Shown here in pieces: positions 20,546-29,884 of a stretch of DNA of 64,000 nucleotides; positions within the stretch are counted from its first letter, which is position 1; every line of letters begins with the position of its first letter. The notes under the pieces were generated by a model. That model was given only the letters and a program-made list of their open reading frames with translations. It was not told the origin of the DNA and searched no databases. Position numbers and translations under genes: made by a program. The stretch is taken from positions 1 through 64,000 of the forward strand of contig JALHOZ010000013.1 of NCBI GenBank assembly GCA_022842725.1, read 5' to 3'. The stretch comes from Saprospiraceae bacterium (GTDB taxonomy: Bacteria > Bacteroidota > Bacteroidia > Chitinophagales > Saprospiraceae).

Positions 20546-21466
20546 ATGAACTTCCGATACGCCAGACATACCACAGATTTACAAAACATCACAAATTTTT
20601 ATACTGACGTTGCAGGTCTGTCAATATTAGGCTCTTTTGAAAATCACGATGGTTATGACGGTATTTTTTTGGGTTTTCCCGAAAGGGATTGGCATTTGGA
20701 ATTTACCCTATCGGAAAATAAACCACATCACACATTTGATGAAGATGACGCCCTGGTTTTTTACGTGTATTCAGATATAGAATGGGTGGCCATTCAAAAA
20801 AAACTGCACAAGTCCGGTATCGCGACAGAACAACCCAAAAATCCGTATTGGGCACAAAATGGCATGATGATTTCGGATCCTGACGGACACAAAATTATTT
20901 TTTCCGTTCAACACAAAAAGCTGACTTCTGCAGACGATCTCACAAAGCTGGTCAGGTCCAAAAACATAGAAACATGGAGTGATTTGCTGGAATTTGTGCG
21001 ACATTTGCCATATGGACGAAATGAAAACCGCGAAGATTTTTCATTGGTCATTTCTGAAAAAAAAGGCAGTTGCAGTTCAAAACATGCATTGCTCAAAAAA
21101 ATAGCAGAAAAAAATCAGATTCCCGGCGTACATCTCATCCTGGGTATGTATAAAATGAATCAACACAACACGCCCAAAATCGGTACGACCCTAACAGAAC
21201 ACGGATTGGATTACCTTCCCGAAGCACATTGTTATCTCAAACTTAATGATACCCGTTTTGATCTTACCCTTGGAAATGACCATTTTGAAATCCCAAAAAA
21301 AGATATTCTGAAAGAAATCGTAATTGCTCCTGAAGATGTTACTTCTTTTAAGGTAGCCTATCACCAAACCTTTTTGAAAATATGGATGGCGGAAAACAAC
21401 ATTTCACAGGATTTTACTACCCTTTGGTCGGTCAGAGAAATGTGTATCCAAAAATTGTCGGAATAA
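20546..21466 (+). CDS. VOC (glyoxalase) domain protein with C-terminal putative transglutaminase-like domain
   Basis: N-terminal VOC fold (MNFRYARHTTDLQNITNFYTDVAGLSILGSFENHDGYDGIFLGFP...DPDGHKIIFSVQ). C-terminal KGSCSSKHALLKKIAEKNQIPGVHL...EAHCYLKLNDTRFDLT resembles a Cys/His/Asp transglutaminase-like core. Confidence 0.8.
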   Translation: MNFRYARHTTDLQNITNFYTDVAGLSILGSFENHDGYDGIFLGFPERDWHLEFTLSENKPHHTFDEDDALVFYVYSDIEWVAIQKKLHKSGIATEQPKNPYWAQNGMMISDPDGHKIIFSVQHKKLTSADDLTKLVRSKNIETWSDLLEFVRHLPYGRNENREDFSLVISEKKGSCSSKHALLKKIAEKNQIPGVHLILGMYKMNQHNTPKIGTTLTEHGLDYLPEAHCYLKLNDTRFDLTLGNDHFEIPKKDILKEIVIAPEDVTSFKVAYHQTFLKIWMAENNISQDFTTLWSVREMCIQKLSE

Positions 21467-21645
21467 CCCAACGAGGTGATAAAAAAACAGTCTGTTTTCA
21501 ATAAGTTTCAGGTTCTGTTATGATGGGTAAAAAACAATTTTACACCCAACAGAAGCCGGATTATTGCATTAACACTATAAAAGGTTATTGACATTCAACC
21601 ACCTATAGATTTTTTTTATACCTTAGCCTCTTCAATAACCAACCA

Positions 21646-22926
21646 ATGAGTACATTTGCCATCAATGATAAACGTGTGATCAACGCCTGGGCCATTTTTG
21701 ACTGGGCAAATTCGGCGTATTCTCTGGTCATTTCCACAGCGATTTTTCCCATTTATTTTATAGCATATACGCCGGAAAACATTCAGTTGGGAAGCCTGAA
21801 TTTCAGCAATTCAGCCTTATATTCCTTTGCGGTGACATTTTCTTATTTGATCATTGCCTTTTTGTCACCGGTTCTGTCGGGTATCGCGGATTACAGCGGG
21901 AGGCGCAAGTTTTTTCTGCACATCTTTACGTTGGTGGGATCTATGGCTTGTATGGTATTATATCTTTTTAAGGGAGAGCCACAACTTTGGCTTGGAACCA
22001 CGGCATTTATCATGGCGACGGTAGGATTTTCAGGTAGTCTGGTTTTTTACGATTCCTATCTGCCATTGATTGTGACCGAAGATCGCTACAATGCCGTCAG
22101 TGCCAAAGGATATACCCTGGGATATATTGGTAGTGTCATCTTACTGATCACCATTTTGTTTTTGGGCAATAAACCCGAATGGTTTGGTTTGCAGGACAGT
22201 CAGGCTGCTTATCGGTTGGGATTTTTGTTGGTCGGGCTTTGGTGGGTCATTTTTGCTCAGTATACTTTGCGATATTTACCCAAAGACAAAAGGACCAACT
22301 TTACAGAAAAAGTATTTAAAAACGGTTTTCTGGAATTAAAAAAAGCATTCCGTAATGTCAGAGCCAATCCTAACATTCTGATGTTTTTGTCGGCCTTCTT
22401 TTTTTATTCTGCCGGAGTACAAACAGTCATTTATCTGGCTACGGTTTTTGCCAAACAGGAATTACAATTTGAATCCACCGAACTCATTTTGTTGGTATTG
22501 ATACTACAACTCGTCGCAATCCTCGGTGCATATTTATTTTCTTTGGTGGGAAGTAAGTACGGCAACAGGCTTTCCATTATGATCATGTTGGGTATATGGA
22601 TAGCTATCTGCATTGGTGCTTACGTGACAACCAGCAAAAGTTTTTTTTACTTTCTGGCGATTTTGGTCGGTATGGTGATGGGTGGAATTCAAAGTCTTTC
22701 GAGGGCGAGTTATTCATCCATAATTCCGGAAAAAAAGGACACCACTTCTTATTTCAGTCTGATGGATGTGATCTATAAAATGGCCATTGTTACAGGCACT
22801 TTTTCGTTTGGTCTTGCCGAAAATCTGACGGGAAATATGCGGAATTCCGTACTGGTTTTGGGTGTTTTTTTCCTGTTGGGGATGTTGTTTATTTCGAGAA
22901 CCAAACTGCCGAAATGGTCGGCCTGA
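21646..22926 (+). CDS. MFS transporter, UMF1/Atg22-like
   Basis: INAWAIFDWANSAYSLVISTAIFPIYF, SPVLSGIADYSGRRKFFL, GGIQSLSRASYSSIIPEKKDTTSYFSLMDVIYKMAIVTG signature; about 12 TM segments. Confidence 0.93.
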   Translation: MSTFAINDKRVINAWAIFDWANSAYSLVISTAIFPIYFIAYTPENIQLGSLNFSNSALYSFAVTFSYLIIAFLSPVLSGIADYSGRRKFFLHIFTLVGSMACMVLYLFKGEPQLWLGTTAFIMATVGFSGSLVFYDSYLPLIVTEDRYNAVSAKGYTLGYIGSVILLITILFLGNKPEWFGLQDSQAAYRLGFLLVGLWWVIFAQYTLRYLPKDKRTNFTEKVFKNGFLELKKAFRNVRANPNILMFLSAFFFYSAGVQTVIYLATVFAKQELQFESTELILLVLILQLVAILGAYLFSLVGSKYGNRLSIMIMLGIWIAICIGAYVTTSKSFFYFLAILVGMVMGGIQSLSRASYSSIIPEKKDTTSYFSLMDVIYKMAIVTGTFSFGLAENLTGNMRNSVLVLGVFFLLGMLFISRTKLPKWSA

Positions 22927-23034
22927 TGAAAGGAGATGTTATAAAAACAGAGGAGAAACGAAAATAAAATCCATTCTTTTTTTTCGTAAGATAAAACTTA
23001 AGTAACCTGAATTTTGGATAGAAAAACCTTTGAT

Positions 23035-23676
23035 TTATTTTTTATCCGAAGGCATTCTCAGAAAAATTTTATTCCTTCCCAATTCCACCATTCCTTTGTC
23101 TTCGAGTTGTTTTAAAAGCCGGGAAATGACCACTCTGGCAGTTGCCAATTCGTGGGCCAATTGTTCGTGCGTTACTTCGAGAATATAACTTCCGGTGAGT
23201 TTTTGTTTTTTGTGCAACAGGTCGAGAAGTCTTTCGTCTACTTTTTTAAAAGCGATGGCATTGACCAGTTCGAGGAGTTCGTCAAAACGTTTGTGGTAGA
23301 GATTAAACATGTATTCGAGCCATTGCGGATATTCGCGGATGAGGTCGCGTATTCTTTCGATAGGCAAAAAGAGGATTTCCGTGATTTCCTCAGCCACAAC
23401 TTTGACCTTACTCGTTTCATGGTGTAATCCTCCCATAAAGGACATGATACAACTTTCACCGCCACGAAGGTAGTACATCAGGATTTCGCGGCCTTCGTCA
23501 TCAGAACGAAGGACCTGCAGGCTGCCGCTGATGACAATGGGAACTGAACGGATGTATGATTGTTCGGAAATGAGGACTTCTCCCTTTTTAAGCGTTTTTA
23601 AAGTTGATAAAGCAAATAATTTTTCTTTGAGACCGGGAGAAGATTTAAATTCAGGAATTTGTTCGAGGTTGACCAT
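23035..23676 (-). CDS. Crp/Fnr-family transcriptional regulator
   Basis: cNMP-binding jelly roll (GGESCIMSFMGGLHHETSKVKVVAEEITEILFLP) and HTH (THEQLAHELATARVVISRLLKQLEDKGMVEL). Confidence 0.93.
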   Translation of the reverse strand: MVNLEQIPEFKSSPGLKEKLFALSTLKTLKKGEVLISEQSYIRSVPIVISGSLQVLRSDDEGREILMYYLRGGESCIMSFMGGLHHETSKVKVVAEEITEILFLPIERIRDLIREYPQWLEYMFNLYHKRFDELLELVNAIAFKKVDERLLDLLHKKQKLTGSYILEVTHEQLAHELATARVVISRLLKQLEDKGMVELGRNKIFLRMPSDKK

Positions 23677-23937
23677 GTTTTGTTTGTATTAATAACCCAA
23701 ACCAAAAGGTCCGGGAAAAGTATCTGAAAATATGTGGCTAAGTTAATAGTTTTGAATGGTAAAACCATAATTTTTTGAAAATTGTTTTTAATTGCCGGAT
23801 TTCTTAAATTTGTATGATTTGTTGAAAACAAAGTTGTTCGGGAATTTTGCAGATTACCCATTAAAAATGCCGGAAAGACAACATCGTGATTGCAAACTGC
23901 CGTACGGTAAGACGATCAGCATTGAAAACTACCCTAC

Positions 23938-24015
23938 GGATTTCTCAGGCTCCACAGCGCCATCGAAATGACGTAGGAATAAAGTTTAATGTGAGGTAGG
24001 AAGGGAGTTTGAAAA
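23938..24015 (+). repeat. Dispersed intergenic repeat family A, copy 1 (hairpin arm degraded)
   Basis: ggatttctcaggctccacagcgccatcgaaatgacgtaggaataaagtttaatgtg, near-identical to 24787; followed by gaggtaggaagggagttt with no right arm. Confidence 0.85.
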
Positions 24016-24173
24016 CTTATTTTATTAAAATATAACAAAGTAGCATTAAAAATGGTTGAAAAATCGCACTGCAGTTTTGCAAAGTCGCTCTGGCAGCTTG
24101 TCATCACGCGGAACTTTTGTAAACGGTCATCTGTTATTAAGAATATAATTACATTTGTATAAAATACTTCACA

Positions 24174-24386
24174 ATGGAGACATTAATCATCCGCACAGAA
24201 AAAGAAAAGCTTAGTGCTCTTAAGACATTTTTGGAAGAAATGAATATCACCTTTGAAATTAAAAAGCCAAAAGTCAAAAAGGAAGATCGGCCATATGATC
24301 CTATGTTTGTAAAAAAGATACTTGATACCGAAAATGAAAAAACTATTAGAGTAAACCCGGCAAAAATATGGGAAAGTATTTTATAG
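24174..24386 (+). CDS. Putative antitoxin of a YoeB-like TA module
   Basis: 70 aa; overlaps the downstream toxin ORF by 19 nt; position and size typical of a type II antitoxin. Confidence 0.75.
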   Translation: METLIIRTEKEKLSALKTFLEEMNITFEIKKPKVKKEDRPYDPMFVKKILDTENEKTIRVNPAKIWESIL

Positions 24387-24640
24387 AAATAAAAGAAACT
24401 GCTCAAAAAGAGATGAAGCAAATTCAAAAGTCCGGGGACAAATCTACCATAAAAAAACTTGAATTAATATTGATTGAACTTGAAAATCATCCTACAACAG
24501 GTACGGGAAAACCCGAACAACTCAAACACGAATTATCCGGTTATTGGAGCCGAAGACTCAATATAAAAGATCGGTTGATCTATCAAATTCTGGAAAAAGA
24601 AGTCATTGTCGTTATAGTCTCTGCATTAGATCATTATTAA
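24368..24640 (+). CDS. Txe/YoeB-family addiction module toxin
   Basis: GKPEQLKHELSGYWSRRLNIKDRLIYQILEKEVIVVIVSALDHY, typical RelE/YoeB C-terminus. Confidence 0.9.
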   Translation: MGKYFIEIKETAQKEMKQIQKSGDKSTIKKLELILIELENHPTTGTGKPEQLKHELSGYWSRRLNIKDRLIYQILEKEVIVVIVSALDHY

Positions 24641-24704
24641 AAAAGTGTAATATAAACGTTCAATTGTCGAAGCCTGTTACAACGATCCCCCCGATGGTCG
24701 CAAT

Positions 24705-24755
24705 TTGCAACAACGATCCTATTTTTTAAGAATTTGTAATTCGACACCACAAATA
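24705..24755 (+). repeat. Dispersed intergenic repeat family B, copy 1
   Basis: ttgcaacaacgatcctattttttaagaatttgtaattcgacaccacaaat; aligns with copies at 31316 and 32067. Confidence 0.6.
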
Positions 24756-24786
24756 TTAATACATTAAAGCTCAAAACTTAGCATCG

Positions 24787-24940
24787 GGATTTCTCAGGCG
24801 CCACAGCGCCATCGAAATGACGTAGGAATAAAGTTTAATGTGGGGAAGCAAGGAAGTTCGGCAAGGCCGAACTTCCTTGCCTCCCCACATTCCCATATCA
24901 AAAATTGTCATTTCGAACCACTTCATCTTGCAGGATAAAA
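24787..24940 (+). repeat. Dispersed intergenic repeat family A, copy 2, with 24-bp-stem hairpin (24839-24889)
   Basis: ggatttctcaggcgccacagcgccatcgaaatgac... then tgtggggaagcaaggaagttcggc-aag-gccgaacttccttgcctccccaca (one G-T pair), then atatcaaaaattgtcatttcgaaccact. Confidence 0.9.
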
Positions 24941-25013
24941 TTCATAATATAGCATCCGGTTTCAAATTGATTCATGTTGGTTAATTCAGTGTATAGGATG
25001 TTCATTATTAAAA

Positions 25014-25049
25014 TCAACTTGACAAGTTGACAAATACATTGTATCTTTG
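25014..25049 (+). promoter_or_regulatory. Putative TA promoter: inverted repeat tcaactt-gac-aagttga over the -33 region, TATCTTTG -7 box
   Basis: Arms 25014-25020/25024-25030; TTG at 25019-25021; -7 TATCTTTG at 25042-25049, 20 nt downstream. Confidence 0.5.
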
Positions 25050-25068
25050 CAATCAAATAATATGTAGT

Positions 25069-25317
25069 ATGATACAAACAATGCATATAGGTGATTTTAA
25101 ATCAAGGTTTTCAGAAGTTGTTGAGCTGATAAAAAAAGGAGTAACTATAAAAGTGATTAAAGGAAAATCGGGTGATGTGGTGGGATACTTCGGCAAAAAC
25201 ATACCACCTTCTGAAAAGAAAAAAAGAAAGCTTGGATTCCTGGCTGATAATGGTATAGATATTAAAAAAGAAGATCTTCAGTGGTCAAAAGAAGAACTTG
25301 AAGAAATGGGATTTTAG
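25069..25317 (+). CDS. Phd/YefM-like antitoxin (start 25069 or 25081)
   Basis: MHIGDFKSRFSEVVELIKKGVTIKVIKGKSGDVVGYF, Phd-like; immediately upstream of a PIN toxin. Track start 25027 lies upstream of the predicted -7 box. Confidence 0.85.
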   Translation: MIQTMHIGDFKSRFSEVVELIKKGVTIKVIKGKSGDVVGYFGKNIPPSEKKKRKLGFLADNGIDIKKEDLQWSKEELEEMGF

Positions 25318-25322
25318 GTATA

Positions 25323-25724
25323 ATGAACTATTTAATTGATACGCACACATTATTATGGCTTGCTTTTCATGAAGAAAAACTTAGCCGGAAAGTAAAGAAT
25401 ATTTTACTTAATGATTTAAACGAAATTTACATAAGTGTTGTCAGTATCTGGGAAATTAATGTCAAATATTCAATGGGTAAATTATCCCTGAATGGTAGAA
25501 CACCTGAAGAATTATTTCAGAGTATTGATGCAAACTTTGCCCCATCTTATCTACAATTAACAACTTTAGATACTATATCATTCTACAAACTACAATCCTA
25601 TCATCACAAAGACCCTTTTGATCGGATGATGATTTGGCAGGCAATTCAAAATAATCTTGTCTTTATCACTGACGATGAGAATATTTATAAATACACAGAC
25701 ATTGGCTTAAAAGTTTTGTGGTAA
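25323..25724 (+). CDS. PIN-domain toxin, VapC-like
   Basis: MNYLIDTHTLLWLAFHEEKLS...ISVVSIWEINVKYSMGKL...DPFDRMMIWQAI...FITDDENI; acidic PIN residues present. Confidence 0.93.
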   Translation: MNYLIDTHTLLWLAFHEEKLSRKVKNILLNDLNEIYISVVSIWEINVKYSMGKLSLNGRTPEELFQSIDANFAPSYLQLTTLDTISFYKLQSYHHKDPFDRMMIWQAIQNNLVFITDDENIYKYTDIGLKVLW

Positions 25725-25783
25725 ACAGAATTCCTCATGATTGAAATTTTCTGTTAACCAATATAATAATATAATTTTTTCTT

Positions 25784-26440
25784 TTGAATACATCCCTTAC
25801 CTTTGATATTTCAGGAGTCTCCGTCCGTTTATTGCACGAAAAAGCGATGTTTATCCCTGAAGTCAAAACGCTGGTAGTTTCTGATCTACACATAGGAAAA
25901 ACGGCTTATTTCCGCAAAAAAGGTATAGCCCTACCCTTTTCCGAAAAGGATAAAACAATTGAAAATCTAAAGTTGCTGATTGAAAAACTAAAACCGGAGA
26001 CCCTGATTTTTTTGGGTGATTTATTTCATTCTTTTGACGAAAGTATAATACCGCAATTAGAGGATTGTCTGTCTGATTTTCCGGAGATACAAACCATTCT
26101 CGTCAAAGGAAACCACGATGTTTTTCCCGAAAGGGTATATCAAAACCTGAAACTGATCATAACAGAAACCTGGTATTACAAAAATCTGATGTTCAGCCAC
26201 GAACCGATGGAAACCATCGAAGAAGGAAAATACAATATTGCAGGCCATATTCATCCGGCGGTAAGGGTGAGCGGAAAAGGTCGTCAAAGCATGCGGCTGC
26301 CTTGTTTTTATTTTGGAAAATCACTTGCTTTGATGCCTGCTTTCGGTTATTTTACCGGAGCAAAAACCATTACACCCTCTAAAGGAGAGCATATATTTGT
26401 ATTGGGTGATGATATGATTTTCCCAATGAAAAACCCTTAA
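25784..26440 (+). CDS. pdeM: PdeM-like metallophosphoesterase (ligase-associated DNA damage response family)
   Basis: KTLVVSDLHIGKTAYFRKKGIALP, IFLGDLFHS, VKGNHD, AGHIHPAVRVSGKGRQSMRLPCFYF. Confidence 0.87.
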   Translation: MNTSLTFDISGVSVRLLHEKAMFIPEVKTLVVSDLHIGKTAYFRKKGIALPFSEKDKTIENLKLLIEKLKPETLIFLGDLFHSFDESIIPQLEDCLSDFPEIQTILVKGNHDVFPERVYQNLKLIITETWYYKNLMFSHEPMETIEEGKYNIAGHIHPAVRVSGKGRQSMRLPCFYFGKSLALMPAFGYFTGAKTITPSKGEHIFVLGDDMIFPMKNP

Positions 26441-26453
26441 GAGAAACAAACGA

Positions 26454-27800
26454 TTATACCTTATTTTTTAACATTTGATAGACCTCTTCTCTGTTCCATT
26501 CCTGGCCCGGAAAGATGGTTTTTGCATATTCCATCAATTGTGCATCCTGTTCCCTACCTTTGTCCATGGCGATTTTGTACGGCAGATCTTCTCTGAACGT
26601 CACCATGCTGTACTTACTGAAGTAGTCGGGAAAGTTTTGTTCGAGGTCCAGTTCTATCCTCCTTTTCAGGGCAAAAACCGGATCTGCTGTTGCTGCTTTC
26701 ATTTCGTAAAAATTGTCAACAGCCAGATCACCGATGGCATCACCATTGACTTTTCTGGCTGTTTCATAAGCCGAAAGAATATGGTTCCATTCTCCCGGAA
26801 ATTGGTCCATACAGGCATCCAGAACAACACAATCTTCAAATGAAGCGTTCATACCTTGTCCGTAAAACGGGACGACAGCGTGTGCTGCATCACCCATCAA
26901 AGCCACCTTGCCACCTACCTGCCATGGAAAACATTTGATCGTACACAAGGAACTGGTCGGATTTTCATAAAAATCTTCTACCAGATCCGGCATATGTTCG
27001 GTTGCGGAAGCAAAATACGTATCAAAAAATTGTTTTATTTCCGTCGGGCTATGCAGGTTGGCAAAACTTTTTTCTCCTTCGAAAGGAAGAAACAAAGTCA
27101 CCGTAAAACTACCATCAAGATTAGGTAGTGCAATCAACATAAATCCTTCTCTCGGCCAAATGTGCAAGGCATTTTTTTCCAATCTGAACCCTCCGTCCGG
27201 TGTAGCAGGAATAGTAAGCTCTTTATAGCCGGTATCTAAAAAACTTTGGCTGTACTGAAACCGCAACGCACCGCTTTGTCGCATCATCGCTTGTCTCACT
27301 GCTGAAAAAGCGCCGTCTGTCCCCAGGATGACTTCTCCGGAGATAGTGGATTCTTCGTGGGTCTCAAGATTTTTGACGGTAGCGACACCTCTGTCAAAAT
27401 CGATATCCGAACATTCGTGACGAAAAAAGAAACGGATTTTTCCCGTTTTTTGTGCTTCATCCATCAACAGAATATTGAGCCCTTTGCGAGAAATAGAATT
27501 GATGACTTCGCCTTGTCTTCCGCTGTAGGAAAAAAACTGTTGGTTTCCCTTTTGATCATGTATCTGACGACCTTTCATTGGTATGACCAGTTCGAGCGCT
27601 TTTTCGCGCAGGCCCACCATTTCCAAACCTTTGAGGCCTCTGTCGGACAGTGCAAGATTGATCGATCTTCCGCCACCGATATTTGCCTGACGCATGTCCG
27701 GTCTTTTTTCGTAAATATCAACGTGATACCCTTTTTGTGCCAAACGAAGCGCCATCAGGGTGCCGCAGAGACCTGAACCAATGATAATTATGGAAGCCAT
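26454..27800 (-). CDS. kmo: Kynurenine 3-monooxygenase
   Basis: FAD Rossmann IIIIGSGLCGTLMALRLAQKGYHVDIYEKRPDMR, GGGRSINLALSDRGLKGL, MGDAAHAVVPFYGQGMNASFEDC. Start MASIIII at 27800 preferred over 27818. Confidence 0.93.
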   Translation of the reverse strand: MASIIIIGSGLCGTLMALRLAQKGYHVDIYEKRPDMRQANIGGGRSINLALSDRGLKGLEMVGLREKALELVIPMKGRQIHDQKGNQQFFSYSGRQGEVINSISRKGLNILLMDEAQKTGKIRFFFRHECSDIDFDRGVATVKNLETHEESTISGEVILGTDGAFSAVRQAMMRQSGALRFQYSQSFLDTGYKELTIPATPDGGFRLEKNALHIWPREGFMLIALPNLDGSFTVTLFLPFEGEKSFANLHSPTEIKQFFDTYFASATEHMPDLVEDFYENPTSSLCTIKCFPWQVGGKVALMGDAAHAVVPFYGQGMNASFEDCVVLDACMDQFPGEWNHILSAYETARKVNGDAIGDLAVDNFYEMKAATADPVFALKRRIELDLEQNFPDYFSKYSMVTFREDLPYKIAMDKGREQDAQLMEYAKTIFPGQEWNREEVYQMLKNKV

Positions 27801-28151
27801 ACGAGATTTATTTTGCAAAAAGCAAAGGTAGTGAAAACTGATGAACTGATAAAATGGAGAATTGTTTAATTGTTGAACTGTTTAATTGCACTGACAGATC
27901 GCAATATAGTAGATGTAAAGAGGCCGGCATCAGAAATCCCATAATGCGGGATTTCACCTATATTCCTTTTGGAAAATCCACTTCAGATAGTTCTTTTTGA
28001 CATAACAAGTTTTTGTATATTGACAAAAAAGTAGCTGAAAATACATTAAAATGTGTACTTTTTCCTACTTTTGAAGTCAAAATAGTGGTTTTATGAATGT
28101 TTTTTGTGTAAATCCATAAAAAACTCAAAACAACATGACAAACAAATAAAT

Positions 28152-29498
28152 ATGACAGAAAAGGTAGTAATTAAAAATATCAGTATCATAAACGAAGGAC
28201 GGATATACATTTCAGATGTTTTTATAGACAAAGGAATTATTCAAAAAATTGGCCATTCTTTTGATGAAACAAATGCATTCGTAATAGATGGTACATCCAA
28301 ATTTTTATTTCCGGGGATTATTGATGGACAAGTTCATTTTCGGGACCCGGGGTTAACGCATAAAGGTGATTTGTACACCGAAAGCAAAGCCGCTGTGGCC
28401 GGAGGGGTGACTTCATTTATAGATATGCCCAACACCGTTCCAAATGTACTTTCATCGGACATCCTTATGGAGAAATACAAATTGGCGTCTGAAAAATCAT
28501 TGGCTAATTTTGGATTTTTTTTAGGTGTAAACAATGACAATCTTGATGAAGTCATTCAACTTGATACCTCTGCCCTTTTGGGTGTCTCAGATGACGGTCT
28601 CTATTTTACAAAAAAAGGAAACCTGCTCGCAGACAATCCGGATACCATGGAAAAACTGTTTGCAAACTGCAAATCGATCATAGCAATCCATTCCGAAAAA
28701 GAACAAATAGTGGAAGAGAATGAAAATATATTTCTTGAAAAATATGGTGAAAATGTGCCGATTGAATTCCATCCTCACATAAGAAGCGAACAAGCTTGTT
28801 ATGAAGCAACAAAAAGGGCCATTGAGATAGCAAATAAACATAAGGCGAGGCTGCACATTTTACATCTGACCACAGAAGCTGAAACACATCTTTTCCGAAA
28901 TGATATTCCCTTGCAAGAAAAAAATATCACAACTGAAGTATCCGTTCACCACCTTTGGTTTTCTGACAAGGACTATCAGCGATTGGGAACCCTGATAAAA
29001 TGGAATCCCGCCATAAAAACAGAGAAAGATAAAAAAGGGCTTCTGAAAGCTTTGTTGGATGACCGCATTGACATAGTAACCACGGACCACGCTCCCCATA
29101 CTCCGGAAGAAAAACAAAAACCTTATTTTCAATCCATGTCTGGTGCACCAATTATTCAGCATTCCTTAAACATCATGCTCGAATTTTTTAAACAAGGCCT
29201 CATTTCATTAGAAAAAATTGCTGAAAAAATGTGTCATAACCCGGCAATCCTTTACAATATCGACAAAAGAGGTTTTATCCGTGAAGGTTATTTTGCAGAC
29301 CTGAGCATTGTCGACTTAGATTCATCCTGGACAGTCAATAAAAACAATATTTTATACAAATGTGGATGGTCGCCGTTAGAAGGAACGGAATTTCAGACAA
29401 AAGTGACACATACCTTTGTTAACGGACATAGGGTGTTTGATAATGGTCATTTCGACGAAACAAAAAAAGGGCAGGCGCTAACCAAAACAAATGGATAA
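28152..29498 (+). CDS. pyrC: Dihydroorotase
   Basis: FPGIIDGQVHFRDPGLTHKGDLYTESKAAVAGGVTSFIDMPNTVPN, LHILHLTTEAE, IVTTDHAPHTPEEKQKPYF. ATG 28152 preferred over 28104. Confidence 0.93.
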   Translation: MTEKVVIKNISIINEGRIYISDVFIDKGIIQKIGHSFDETNAFVIDGTSKFLFPGIIDGQVHFRDPGLTHKGDLYTESKAAVAGGVTSFIDMPNTVPNVLSSDILMEKYKLASEKSLANFGFFLGVNNDNLDEVIQLDTSALLGVSDDGLYFTKKGNLLADNPDTMEKLFANCKSIIAIHSEKEQIVEENENIFLEKYGENVPIEFHPHIRSEQACYEATKRAIEIANKHKARLHILHLTTEAETHLFRNDIPLQEKNITTEVSVHHLWFSDKDYQRLGTLIKWNPAIKTEKDKKGLLKALLDDRIDIVTTDHAPHTPEEKQKPYFQSMSGAPIIQHSLNIMLEFFKQGLISLEKIAEKMCHNPAILYNIDKRGFIREGYFADLSIVDLDSSWTVNKNNILYKCGWSPLEGTEFQTKVTHTFVNGHRVFDNGHFDETKKGQALTKTNG

Positions 29499-29884
29499 AA
29501 CATATTCAGAAAGCAACAGAAAATCATGTTTTTGAAAAATAAAATAATTATCAAATTCGGTGATAATTCAAAATTTTATGGACTTATTTCTTTCAAATCC
29601 AACAAATATAATAAACGTATATTATTCCAATTTCAGGTTCCGGTTTTCTGAAAACATTCTGATGTCTCCGGAATAAAAAAATAAGCCAATAAACCATGAT
29701 ACAATAATTAGCAACCAGGTACAGTTATAAAAAACCTGTTTTTTGTTTTTGATTTCTGACAGATAAAATCCATCTCAGTGACTTCAACCCTTGGAAAAAA
29801 ATGTCTTAACTGTCGGTTTTAAAACTGCAACCTAAGCAAATAATCTTATGTTATCCATTACAACAGATTAACTGACATCACCAT

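Noticed and set aside
28152-29498. Suspected inactivation of this dihydroorotase because of QVH in place of HVH
   Set aside because: From memory the DxQVHFRxPGLTHK variant is usual in Bacteroidota dihydroorotases, and TDHAPH and other motifs are intact.
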